A stretch of 5,211 nt of DNA from Chitinophagaceae bacterium (GCA_947461495.1 CANHLV010000152.1:1-5211); one strand, 5' to 3'. Counted from the first letter of the stretch, positions 1 to 5,123 are shown. Program-made: numbers and translations. The notes: generated from the letters alone by a model not told the origin.

Positions 1-554
1 CTCATCGGAGTAACACTACTTTCGAATTTGTACATCATCCTGCCATTCTCATCGATTAGAAACTTGTTGAAATTCCATTTGATTTCAGCATTGAGCACAC
101 CATTTTTTTCTTTCTGGGTTAACCATTGATAAATCGCTGCCATATCATCACCCTTTACTGAAATCTTTGCTGCCATCGGAAAACTCACACCATAGTTCTT
201 GGTACAAAAAGTTTTGATTTCGGAATTGCTGCCCGGCTCCTGACCTCCAAAGTTGTTGGCAGGAAAACCGATGACTACCAATTTGTCTTTATAGGTTTCG
301 TATAATTTTTCGAGGTCTTTGTATTGAGGTGTATAACCACATTCAGAAGCGGTATTTACAATGAGTATTTTCTTTCCTTTGAATGAAGCAAAGTCGATGG
401 TGCTGCCATCTAATGCCTCAACTTTAAAACCATGAATATTTTTTGTGGTGTCTGTATTTGCTATGTTCATTTGGGTTGAAGTTTTTACGGTTTCGTTTTG
501 TTGATTTGATGCACAAGCCATTAGCGTTAAAGAAATTGCTAGAATTTTGATCAT
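1..554 (-). CDS. Glutathione peroxidase family lipoprotein (thiol peroxidase), 3' end outside window
   Basis: The first 184 codons are present; the C-terminus lies beyond the left edge. ATG at 554 opens a short hydrophobic signal peptide ending in a lipobox L11-M-A-C14, so the mature protein is probably lipid-anchored at Cys14 and faces the periplasm. After a polar linker (about 15-40) the thioredoxin-like GPx domain follows, with the usual signatures: peroxidatic Cys72 in NTASECGYTPQY, Gln105 in NNFGGQEPG, and Trp160-Asn161 in KWNFNKF. The family reduces hydroperoxides. The Cys usually found in FPCNxF is Ala99 here, but Cys117 (KTFCTKNYG) sits where thioredoxin-dependent GPx enzymes have their resolving Cys. 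I therefore infer a Cys-type, thioredoxin-like-reductant-dependent peroxidase rather than a glutathione-specific one. It lies 56 bp after the beta-helix lipoprotein gene. No Shine-Dalgarno is visible; the leader is AT-rich. Family assignment is very secure; reductant and localisation are inferred. Confidence 0.95.
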   Translation of the reverse strand, partial: MIKILAISLTLMACASNQQNETVKTSTQMNIANTDTTKNIHGFKVEALDGSTIDFASFKGKKILIVNTASECGYTPQYKDLEKLYETYKDKLVVIGFPANNFGGQEPGSNSEIKTFCTKNYGVSFPMAAKISVKGDDMAAIYQWLTQKEKNGVLNAEIKWNFNKFLIDENGRMMYKFESSVTPM

Positions 555-582
555 ATTTTATATTTATAAAGAATAACATTAT

Positions 583-601
583 TTCAAACAAAAAGTTTGA
601 A
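583..601 (-). terminator. Small inverted repeat, possible weak terminator
   Basis: A perfect 7-bp stem with a 5-nt loop (TTCAAAC, TTTTT, GTTTGAA on the minus strand) lies in the 56-bp spacer just after the TAA of the beta-helix lipoprotein gene. No clean U-run follows it, so termination would be inefficient. It could equally be an RNA-processing or stability element, or chance in AT-rich DNA. The stem is seen directly; the role is a guess. Confidence 0.3.
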
Positions 602-610
602 TTCTATAAT

Positions 611-2011
611 TTATTGTTTTTCATAACAACCAATATCTGTGCTAATACCTGATTGACGTGGCTGGTTATCAAGGTCTAAAGGAAATGAAGTATTGCCTCC
701 ATTGTCAATCGCAAGTGAAGAAATGGCGTTATTCATTCTGAAATCGTAATAATTTTTTGCAACATCAATACTATCGAAGACAGGATCTTCATTCATGATG
801 TTGGCATTTAATACTGCATTATTGATTCCACTTGCAGATTTGTATAAACAATTGCTCATCGTTACATTAAACAGATTGCTGCCTTCTTTGTTTACTATTA
901 CTTCATCATCCAGTCCGCCCCCGTCTCCCCAAAATATACAATTGGAAAATGTCGCTGTTATATCATTTGTAATCAAATTGCCGTTTTCATAACTGAAATT
1001 ATTGACTTGCAATACAGGATAGCGATGCAACATAAATATATTAGAATAAGCAGCAGCGGTACAATTCGTAAAATGATATTCGCCTCCGTTGATGATATTG
1101 ATGTTGTTACCGCAATTGGAAATTAAACTGTTATCTACATTCACAAAACTATTTTTGATCAGCAAACCTGCATCAAAAGCATTGTCGATTATACATTGGT
1201 GTATGGTCAATTTAGGATTTGCATTTATGGAAGGGGCAGTTACAACTAAAGCTTGATTGGCATTTTTTACAATGGCAAATTTCATTTCATTGTTGTTGCT
1301 GGTATTACGAAAATAAATACCTGGCCAGCTTGCAGGTAAATCTTTATAATCTTCATCAAGCCTATCGCCTGTGAAAATGACTTCATTGTTTTTCTCTCCG
1401 TTAATCATCATAGTACCATCAACTAAAATCGGCGCATCGGCATGTGTATATATTTTACATCCGGCATTGATGTTCAAAGTGGCAGTTGTGTCTATTTGAA
1501 GACTGCCTAAAATAACATAAGGCAAATCATTCGTCCAGGTGACATTGCCTTCAATGATTTCATGATTTAGAAAATGAGCATTTTGTCCATAAGCTTGAAG
1601 TTGTACAAATTTTTCATTGCCATTATAATTGATGCTGATACTGTCTGAAACAATAAACGGAAGATTATCATTGTTCGGGTTTATTGTTACAGACACAAAT
1701 ACATAGATACTATCGTTTGCCGCAATTTCAATATTATTAAGTTCATTTGCTGCAATGCCGTTTATGTTTATTTTAAATGGAGATTGTGATCCTCCCATAA
1801 GTTTTACTTGAGATAAAAGCAGTTTCTGTTTGTTGGTGTTGAAAATTTTGAATGATTGAGTGATAGAACCTGTTGTCACAAAAACAGTATCATATTTAAT
1901 AGTGTCAGATGATATATATATAGTAGCATCAGAACTTGTAATGAAGCTTTCTTTTTTGCAGGAAGCCATTCCCAAAAATATAATCAAAATGAGGTAAAGC
2001 CATTTGTTCAT
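611..2011 (-). CDS. Right-handed parallel beta-helix lipoprotein with choice-of-anchor-Q-like C-terminus
   Basis: This 466-residue envelope protein has no assignable enzymatic function. A signal peptide (Lys3, then hydrophobic 4-17) ends in lipobox GMASC, making Cys18 the probable lipidated residue. It is followed by KKES, a lysine/acidic stretch loosely like Bacteroidota surface-export signals, so outer-surface display is possible but unproven. Residues about 28-145 look like an immunoglobulin-like beta domain. From about 155 to 400 come repeated short strands rich in Asn, Ile, Val and Gly (for example GSLQID, ATLNINAGCKI, ILVDGTMMING, NCIFWG), typical of right-handed parallel beta-helices. 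The tail (EDPVFD, YDFRMNNAISSLAIDNGG, DLDNQPR, DIGCYE) matches the C-terminal segment of 'choice-of-anchor Q' proteins. Such helices are found in polysaccharide-binding proteins, lyases and adhesins; I see no catalytic set. The start at 2011 is fixed by the signal peptide. The gene follows comF by 38 bp and is probably cotranscribed. Confidence 0.88.
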   Translation of the reverse strand: MNKWLYLILIIFLGMASCKKESFITSSDATIYISSDTIKYDTVFVTTGSITQSFKIFNTNKQKLLLSQVKLMGGSQSPFKININGIAANELNNIEIAANDSIYVFVSVTINPNNDNLPFIVSDSISINYNGNEKFVQLQAYGQNAHFLNHEIIEGNVTWTNDLPYVILGSLQIDTTATLNINAGCKIYTHADAPILVDGTMMINGEKNNEVIFTGDRLDEDYKDLPASWPGIYFRNTSNNNEMKFAIVKNANQALVVTAPSINANPKLTIHQCIIDNAFDAGLLIKNSFVNVDNSLISNCGNNINIINGGEYHFTNCTAAAYSNIFMLHRYPVLQVNNFSYENGNLITNDITATFSNCIFWGDGGGLDDEVIVNKEGSNLFNVTMSNCLYKSASGINNAVLNANIMNEDPVFDSIDVAKNYYDFRMNNAISSLAIDNGGNTSFPLDLDNQPRQSGISTDIGCYEKQ

Positions 2012-2049
2012 GCTTCAAAAATAACTTTTTTAAGAACACGTAAAATATT

Positions 2050-2751
2050 TCATTTCACAGCCTGCGCGAGTGTGGCAATACTTAATTGTGTATTTGAAAT
2101 TTGTAAAATGATATTTCCACAAGCTTCTAATGTGGCGCCGGTAGTGATGACATCATCTACAAGTAGAATACTTTTTCCTTCAATAGCTTTTGTATTATTA
2201 ATAATAAAGCTTTGATCTACATTAAGCCATCTTTCTGTTCTGTCTTTTCTGGTTTGTGTTGTTGTGGCTTTGCTTCTTGAAACTGATTTTTCATCAACAG
2301 GAATTTGTAAAACATTGCTGATGCCTTTTGATAAAATAGCGGCTTGATTATAACCTCTTTTAATTTCTTTATCACGATACATGGGTAGGGGAATGATGAT
2401 GTCAATTGATGAAAAACGATTACTGTTCTTTAAACTTTGTCCCATTAATTCACCGAGATAATAACCAATATCAGTATTCCCTTTATATTTTAATTCATGA
2501 ATCAAATGTTGCAATGTATGTCCTTTAGAAAAATAAAATTCACTGTAAGCGGCTGCAATATTTATCCTTCCGAAAAATAATTTTTCAACGGGGTTGTTGT
2601 TGATATGCTCAAATTGCGTTTTAGGAAGGTCTTCAATACACTGATAACAAAGCAAATTGTATTTTTCAATGAGGTCTGTTCCGCAGCCTGTACACAAATG
2701 AGGATAGAAAAGATGAAGTCCATCTTCTACCCAAGAAGTCAAAATTTTCAT
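2050..2751 (-). CDS. comF: ComF family protein (phosphoribosyltransferase fold)
   Basis: The 233-residue length is normal for ComF/GntX proteins. An N-terminal double-CxxC zinc ribbon (Cys20, Cys23, Cys35, Cys38) precedes a type I phosphoribosyltransferase domain. Within it are a core strand IDIIIPLPMY (116-125), the ComF signature RGYNQA (132-137), a conserved TQTRKDRTERWLNV segment (165-178) and the PRPP-loop motif ILLVDDVITTGATL (195-208). In naturally transformable bacteria ComF is a cytoplasmic protein needed for DNA uptake, probably by assisting entry or handling of single strands; whether it retains transferase activity is unsettled. The gene starts 18 bp after radA, which implies cotranscription and fits a joint role in recombination of incoming DNA. 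That link is inference, because comF is common in species never shown to be competent. The 18-bp spacer has no Shine-Dalgarno; it contains a tight palindrome GTATA-T-TATAC (2756-2766) of unknown meaning. Confidence 0.94.
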   Translation of the reverse strand: MKILTSWVEDGLHLFYPHLCTGCGTDLIEKYNLLCYQCIEDLPKTQFEHINNNPVEKLFFGRINIAAAYSEFYFSKGHTLQHLIHELKYKGNTDIGYYLGELMGQSLKNSNRFSSIDIIIPLPMYRDKEIKRGYNQAAILSKGISNVLQIPVDEKSVSRSKATTTQTRKDRTERWLNVDQSFIINNTKAIEGKSILLVDDVITTGATLEACGNIILQISNTQLSIATLAQAVK

Positions 2752-2769
2752 AGTGGTATATTATACTGA

Positions 2770-4143
2770 TTAAAATAACAGCTGGTACAATTCTTCAACT
2801 TTTCCTAAAGCAATGACTTGAATTCCGGTTTTTGTTTTGGGTAAAGATTTTGAATTGTATTTGCTGACAACAATTTTTTCAAATCCTAGTTTTTCGGCTT
2901 CTGCAATTCTTTGTTCGATTCTGTTTACAGCTCTGATTTCTCCACTCAATCCCACTTCACCAGCAAAACAAATATGCTGAGGTAAAGCCACATCTTCATA
3001 ACTACTTAACAACGCAGATACAATCGCTAAATCAATTGAAGGATCTTCTGCTTTGATACCGCCGGCAATATTTACAAATACATCCTTCATGCCAAAATGA
3101 AAACCACCACGTTTTTCAAGTACTGCTAGTAAAAGTTGTAATCTTCTCAGATCAAATCCACTGACGGTTCTTTGTGGTGTGCCATAAACACTTTGTGTGA
3201 CTAGTGCTTGTGTTTCAATCAGCAATGGACGCATACCTTCAATAGTAGCTGCAATGGCAATGCCACTTAATTGATCTTCTTTGTTGGTAATTAAAATTTC
3301 ACTGGGGTTGGTAACAGGTCGCATGCCCGTTCCACTCATTTCATATATACCTAACTCTGCTGTAGAACCGAATCTATTTTTTAAAGTTCTTAAAATTCTA
3401 TATGCATAATGACGATCACCTTCAAACTGTAGTACTGTGTCAACCATGTGTTCTAGAATCTTCGGACCGGCAATGTTGCCATCTTTTGTGATATGACCAA
3501 TTAAAAAAACCGGAGTGTTGGTTTCTTTTGCGAAGCGTTGCAATTCAGCAGCACATTCTCTGATTTGGCTGATACTTCCAGGGGACGATTCTACAAAAGG
3601 TGATTGCAATGTTTGAATAGAATCAACAATGACTAATTGCGGTTTTAATTTTTTTATTTCTTTGAATATAGATTGTGTATCTGTTTCTGTAAGCAAATAA
3701 AAATTCTCATTGGAGATGCCGAGTCTGTCGGCACGCATCTTTATCTGTTGTTCACTTTCTTCACCACTGATGTACAACGTAACAATATCTTTCAGCAATA
3801 ATCCATTTTGTAAAAATAATGTCGACTTGCCTATTCCTGGTTCTCCTGCAACCAAAACAATAGAACCTGTAACAATACCACCACCCAACACTCTGTTCAA
3901 TTCAACATCAGCAGTTGGAATTCTTTTTTCTTCAGCACTACTCACCTCATTGAGTGCAACAGTTTTTATTTTTGAAATGCCATTGTATTCTTTCCAGTCG
4001 TCTTTTGGTGTTTTGTCATTTCCTTTTACCAATACTTCTTCCACAAAACAGTTCCAGTTATTACATGAAGGACATTTACCCAGCCATTTAGCACTTTCAT
4101 ATCCGCATTGCTGACAAAAGAAAGATGATTTTGTTTTACTCAT
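2770..4143 (-). CDS. radA: DNA repair protein RadA (Sms)
   Basis: This is a complete 457-residue RadA, the usual length, with all expected parts. A C4 zinc finger (Cys10, Cys13, Cys24, Cys27) is followed by a RecA-like ATPase with Walker A GEPGIGKST (100-108), Walker B LVIVDSIQ (170-177) and the RadA-specific KNRFGS motif (255-260). A Lon-protease-like C-terminal domain (about 285-457) contains DPSIDLAIVSALLSS (367-381) and GEVGLSGEIR (395-404); in this family that domain serves as a DNA-binding and oligomerisation scaffold rather than a protease. RadA is a DnaB-like hexameric ATPase that drives branch migration of RecA recombination intermediates, in repair and, in some bacteria, in transformation. 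The ATG at 4143 places the zinc finger correctly. It is the first gene of the minus-strand cluster, with comF 18 bp downstream. Upstream lies a long AT-rich spacer with structured minus-strand elements that may form its leader. No clear promoter is visible close to the start. Confidence 0.98.
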   Translation of the reverse strand: MSKTKSSFFCQQCGYESAKWLGKCPSCNNWNCFVEEVLVKGNDKTPKDDWKEYNGISKIKTVALNEVSSAEEKRIPTADVELNRVLGGGIVTGSIVLVAGEPGIGKSTLFLQNGLLLKDIVTLYISGEESEQQIKMRADRLGISNENFYLLTETDTQSIFKEIKKLKPQLVIVDSIQTLQSPFVESSPGSISQIRECAAELQRFAKETNTPVFLIGHITKDGNIAGPKILEHMVDTVLQFEGDRHYAYRILRTLKNRFGSTAELGIYEMSGTGMRPVTNPSEILITNKEDQLSGIAIAATIEGMRPLLIETQALVTQSVYGTPQRTVSGFDLRRLQLLLAVLEKRGGFHFGMKDVFVNIAGGIKAEDPSIDLAIVSALLSSYEDVALPQHICFAGEVGLSGEIRAVNRIEQRIAEAEKLGFEKIVVSKYNSKSLPKTKTGIQVIALGKVEELYQLLF

Positions 4144-4211
4144 TCGGTAAATGTAAAATCAAAATCGCTAAAGAAAAAAAACTGATTTTTAATTTTTCTT
4201 CAGTGATGAAA

Positions 4212-4332
4212 AAAAGTAAAAATTTGTTTCAATGATTTGAAATGAAAAGTAAAAATTGAAAATTGAAAAGTAAAATGGAAATTGATGAAGAGAAAAATAA
4301 AAATAAAAAACAGAAGTGACTAAAAAGTAAAA
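4212..4332. repeat. Four dispersed copies of AAAAGTAAAA
   Basis: Exact copies of the decamer AAAAGTAAAA occur at 4212-4221, 4245-4254, 4266-4275 and 4323-4332, with start-to-start spacings of 33, 21 and 57 bp. The middle two belong to an imperfect 21-bp tandem duplication beginning GAAAAGTAAAA. The first two spacings are near whole helical turns, so the A-tracts could bend the DNA upstream of radA or present a repeated binding site. In such A-rich DNA some recurrence is expected by chance. Confidence 0.5.
4231..4310 (-). promoter_or_regulatory. 80-nt G-free, U/C-rich tract in the putative radA leader
   Basis: On the minus strand these 80 bases contain no G and 13 C (the plus strand has no C between 4230 and 4311). 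Most of the C residues are in UC or CC dinucleotides spread along the tract. If transcribed towards radA this RNA would be single-stranded and pyrimidine-rich, a composition compatible with a Rho loading site or with ribosomal protein S1 binding. The base composition is seen; the function is inferred, and simple A-rich drift of the plus strand is an alternative. Confidence 0.35.
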
Positions 4333-4358
4333 GGGTCAGCATTTCTGCTAACCCTTTG
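4320..4358 (-). terminator. Intrinsic-terminator-like hairpin on the minus strand (attenuator or small-RNA end)
   Basis: Read as minus-strand RNA, AAAGGGU-U-AGCA, loop GAAA, UGCU-G-ACCCUUU forms a continuous 12-bp stem (4346-4357 with 4330-4341) including one U-G pair, capped by a GNRA-type loop and followed by UACUUUUUAG. On the plus strand the same position is a C/A mismatch, the loop is UUUC and no U-run follows, so the element favours the minus strand. It stands about 180 bp upstream of the radA start with no minus-strand gene feeding into it in the window. It would therefore end a small RNA or attenuate a long radA leader. Structure clear; role inferred. Confidence 0.55.
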
Positions 4359-4371
4359 TACTTACTAACCC
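4348..4371 (-). repeat. Duplicated GGGTTAG next to the terminator-like stem
   Basis: GGGTTAG occurs twice on the minus strand, at 4371-4365 and 4354-4348, 17 bp apart. Either copy can pair with the single downstream CTGACCC (4339-4333), the proximal copy giving the terminator-like stem and the distal copy an alternative, looser pairing. This is what a switchable leader would need, but seven bases are few, and no ligand or leader peptide can be named. Confidence 0.4.
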
Positions 4372-4486
4372 ATTAAATTCTATTGCTAAATTACAAATTG
4401 CCCCCACAAAAAAAAATATTTTTTTAAGTATGTGAATAAGTTTTTTGAACATTTAGGACTTTAATAAAAAAATAAATAATATATGT

Positions 4487-4516
4487 AAAGCTCATAAAAT
4501 CATAATTATAAGCTTT
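4487..4516 (-). other. Second strand-biased hairpin followed by a U-rich stretch
   Basis: On the minus strand AAAGCU-U-AUAA, an 8-nt loop, then UUAU-G-AGCUUU gives an 11-bp stem whose only non-Watson-Crick pair is U-G. On the plus strand that pair is a C/A mismatch. Downstream on the minus strand the sequence is strongly U-rich (ACAUAUAUUAUUUAUUUUUUUAUU region, 4486-4463). It could be another weak minus-strand terminator or part of the same structured transcript as the hairpin at 4320-4358. AT content makes chance pairing easier here. Confidence 0.35.
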
Positions 4517-4517
4517 A

Positions 4518-4555
4518 TTTCAATCGATTTTTCTCATATTTTTCAACCGGTTTTC
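4518..4555. promoter_or_regulatory. Paired palindromic motif TTTCAAYCGRTTTT, candidate operator
   Basis: Two related sequences, TTTCAATCGATTTT (4518-4531) and TTTCAACCGGTTTT (4541-4554), lie in direct orientation with exactly 23 bp between equivalent bases, about two helical turns. Each contains an 8-bp palindrome fitting AAYCGRTT, and the two differ by a compensated pair change (T/A to C/G) that keeps the dyad. That pattern is typical of paired binding sites for a dimeric regulator. Which protein binds is unknown; the nearby winged-helix protein is one possibility. Confidence 0.4.
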
Positions 4556-4580
4556 TATATCGGAAAAATAAAAAATAATA

Positions 4581-4622
4581 TAGTTTATCTTATAAACTAA
4601 TTAATCATTTAAATTAATTAGT
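4581..4622. repeat. Two overlapping, mutually exclusive inverted repeats
   Basis: TAGTTTAT (4581-4588) pairs with ATAAACTA (4592-4599) across a 3-nt loop, and ACTAATTAAT (4596-4605) pairs with ATTAATTAGT (4613-4622) across a 7-nt loop. The segment ACTA at 4596-4599 is shared, so the two stems cannot form together. They may be RNA alternatives or DNA-level operator dyads. All pairs except a few are A-T, so stability is low and the role is open. Confidence 0.4.
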
Positions 4623-4664
4623 AATTTCAATTTCACAGAAATGAAAATCAATTCATTTATTCAT

Positions 4665-4677
4665 TTTTGAGTCAAAA
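4665..4677. promoter_or_regulatory. Palindrome TTTTGA-G-TCAAAA
   Basis: A perfect dyad with 6-bp arms around one central base lies about 117 bp upstream of the winged-helix gene. It has the form of a small protein-binding site; related half-sites (TCAAA) recur at 4704-4708 and 4714-4718. No function can be assigned. Confidence 0.3.
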
Positions 4678-4718
4678 TCAACCCATTAAGTTCGAAAATG
4701 AGGTCAAATGCTTTCAAA

Positions 4719-4748
4719 TTGATAAAAAGAGAAGCGATTTTAAAAATG
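4719..4748 (+). promoter_or_regulatory. Weak Bacteroidota-type promoter candidate for the winged-helix gene
   Basis: TTG (4719-4721) and TAAAAATG (4741-4748) are separated by 19 bp, the spacing of the Bacteroidota primary-sigma promoter (TTG at -33, TAnnTTTG at -7). The -7 box keeps T, A, T and G but lacks two Ts. Transcription would begin about 35-40 bp before the start codon at 4794. Spacing supports it; the poor -7 match weakens it. Confidence 0.28.
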
Positions 4749-4767
4749 CAGAAACCCAGGTTTAGCA
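4747..4767. promoter_or_regulatory. Inverted repeat just upstream of the winged-helix gene, candidate operator
   Basis: AAACC-CA-GGTTT (4752-4763) is a perfect 5-bp dyad, flanked by TGC on the left and GCA on the right with a one-base offset. It is the only relatively GC-containing dyad in the promoter-proximal part of the spacer, ends 26 bp before the ATG at 4794, and would overlap the start point of the promoter candidate just upstream. Autorepression by the encoded winged-helix protein is a natural guess but only a guess. Confidence 0.33.
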
Positions 4768-4793
4768 AAATATAATTATTAAAAATAAATACA

Positions 4794-5105
4794 ATGTTTC
4801 AGAAATTAGACCCATTGCTTTTGTCGCAGCCCCGACTTTCCATTATCTGTTTTTTGAAAAAAAATCAGGAAGCAGACTTTAAAACTTTAAAAGATAAGTC
4901 TGGATTATCGGTTGGGAACCTGAGTATTCAATTGAATAAATTGAAAAAAGAAGGTTTTATTGATATCATCAAGCAATTCAAAGGCAATTACCCACTTACA
5001 ATTTGTAAAATAACAGAGAAAGGAAATAATGCTGTTGCCGATTTTTTTACTGCGATAAAAACTTACGAGCAAATTGATGACAATGTTCAAACTTTATCTC
5101 TTTAA
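4794..5105 (+). CDS. Winged-helix transcriptional regulator (MarR/ArsR-like, HTH_34 type)
   Basis: This 103-residue cytoplasmic DNA-binding protein is nearly all domain. It opens with LDPLLLSQPRLSIICFL (5-21), the N-terminal helix typical of small 'LDPxxxxxxRLxIL' regulators. The helix-turn-helix follows at about 28-51 (ADFKTLKDKSGLSVGNLS, then QLNKLKKEGFI, with GNLS at the start of the recognition helix). The wing lies about 57-75 (IIKQFKGNYPLTICKITEKG), where relatives read FxGKRPRTxYxLT. A final helix (about 76-93) is likely for dimer contact. No ligand-binding domain or metal-site cysteines are evident. ATG 4794 gives the expected N-terminus; there is no Shine-Dalgarno and the leader is A/T-rich, as is usual in Bacteroidota. 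An ABC-transporter gene begins 18 bp downstream, so it probably controls that operon. Family is secure; the signal sensed is unknown. Confidence 0.9.
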   Translation: MFQKLDPLLLSQPRLSIICFLKKNQEADFKTLKDKSGLSVGNLSIQLNKLKKEGFIDIIKQFKGNYPLTICKITEKGNNAVADFFTAIKTYEQIDDNVQTLSL

Positions 5106-5107
5106 TT

Positions 5108-5122
5108 ATGTTATCATAACAT
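5108..5122. promoter_or_regulatory. 15-bp perfect palindrome at the regulator/ABC junction
   Basis: ATGTTAT-C-ATAACAT fills almost the whole 18-bp spacer, ending one base before the ABC gene's ATG at 5124. As RNA it could form a 6-bp stem with a 3-nt loop covering the ribosome landing area; as DNA it is an operator-like dyad. The ATG at 5108 within it reads only three codons before a stop (ATG TTA TCA TAA), so it is not the transporter start. Function unproven. Confidence 0.42.
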
Positions 5123-5123
5123 C

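Larger units (their letters stand above)
4144..4793. other. 650-bp AT-rich non-coding spacer between divergent genes
   Basis: No plausible protein-coding frame is present on either strand: ATGs such as those at 4641 (plus) or in AATGATTAATTAG (minus) run into stops within a few codons. The stretch is much more AT-rich than the flanking genes and is packed with short inverted and direct repeats, listed separately. It must hold the promoters for radA (leftward) and for the winged-helix gene (rightward). Its length is well beyond what two promoters need, so a small RNA or a long regulated leader is plausible. I did not recognise any named riboswitch or RNA family. Confidence 0.8.

Noticed and set aside
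795..992. 65-codon open frame on the plus strand
   Set aside because: Antisense to the beta-helix lipoprotein gene; low-complexity Ser/Pro stretch and no start context or domain.
2016..2023. TATTTTTG on the minus strand, an exact match to the Bacteroidota -7 box, just before the beta-helix lipoprotein start
   Set aside because: It lies only a few bases from the ATG, so the transcript would be leaderless, and no TTG stands 19-21 bp upstream. Cotranscription with comF is more likely.
2217..2405. 62-codon open frame on the minus strand
   Set aside because: Overlaps comF in another frame, and comF is clearly the real gene there.
3710..4114. 134-codon open frame on the plus strand
   Set aside because: It lies fully antisense within radA, whose zinc finger and Walker A are coded there on the minus strand. 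The translation shows no recognisable domain and looks like a mirror of radA codon bias.
4193..4213. TTTTTC...GAAAAA inverted repeat just upstream of radA
   Set aside because: The short arms are homopolymeric and the inner TTCA-GTGA-TGAA stem is only 4 bp, so it is not convincing as a terminator or operator.
4410..4425. 16-bp palindrome AAAAAAATATTTTTTT
   Set aside because: Self-complementary only because it is an A-run meeting a T-run; such sequences are common in AT-rich spacers and no loop is available for an RNA hairpin.
4640..4670. ATG AAA ATC... plus-strand start in the spacer
   Set aside because: The frame ends in TGA after nine codons and has no downstream continuation, so it is not a gene remnant.
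4905..5090. 61-codon open frame on the minus strand
   Set aside because: Antisense inside the winged-helix gene; composition is that expected of an AT-rich complement, with no domain.
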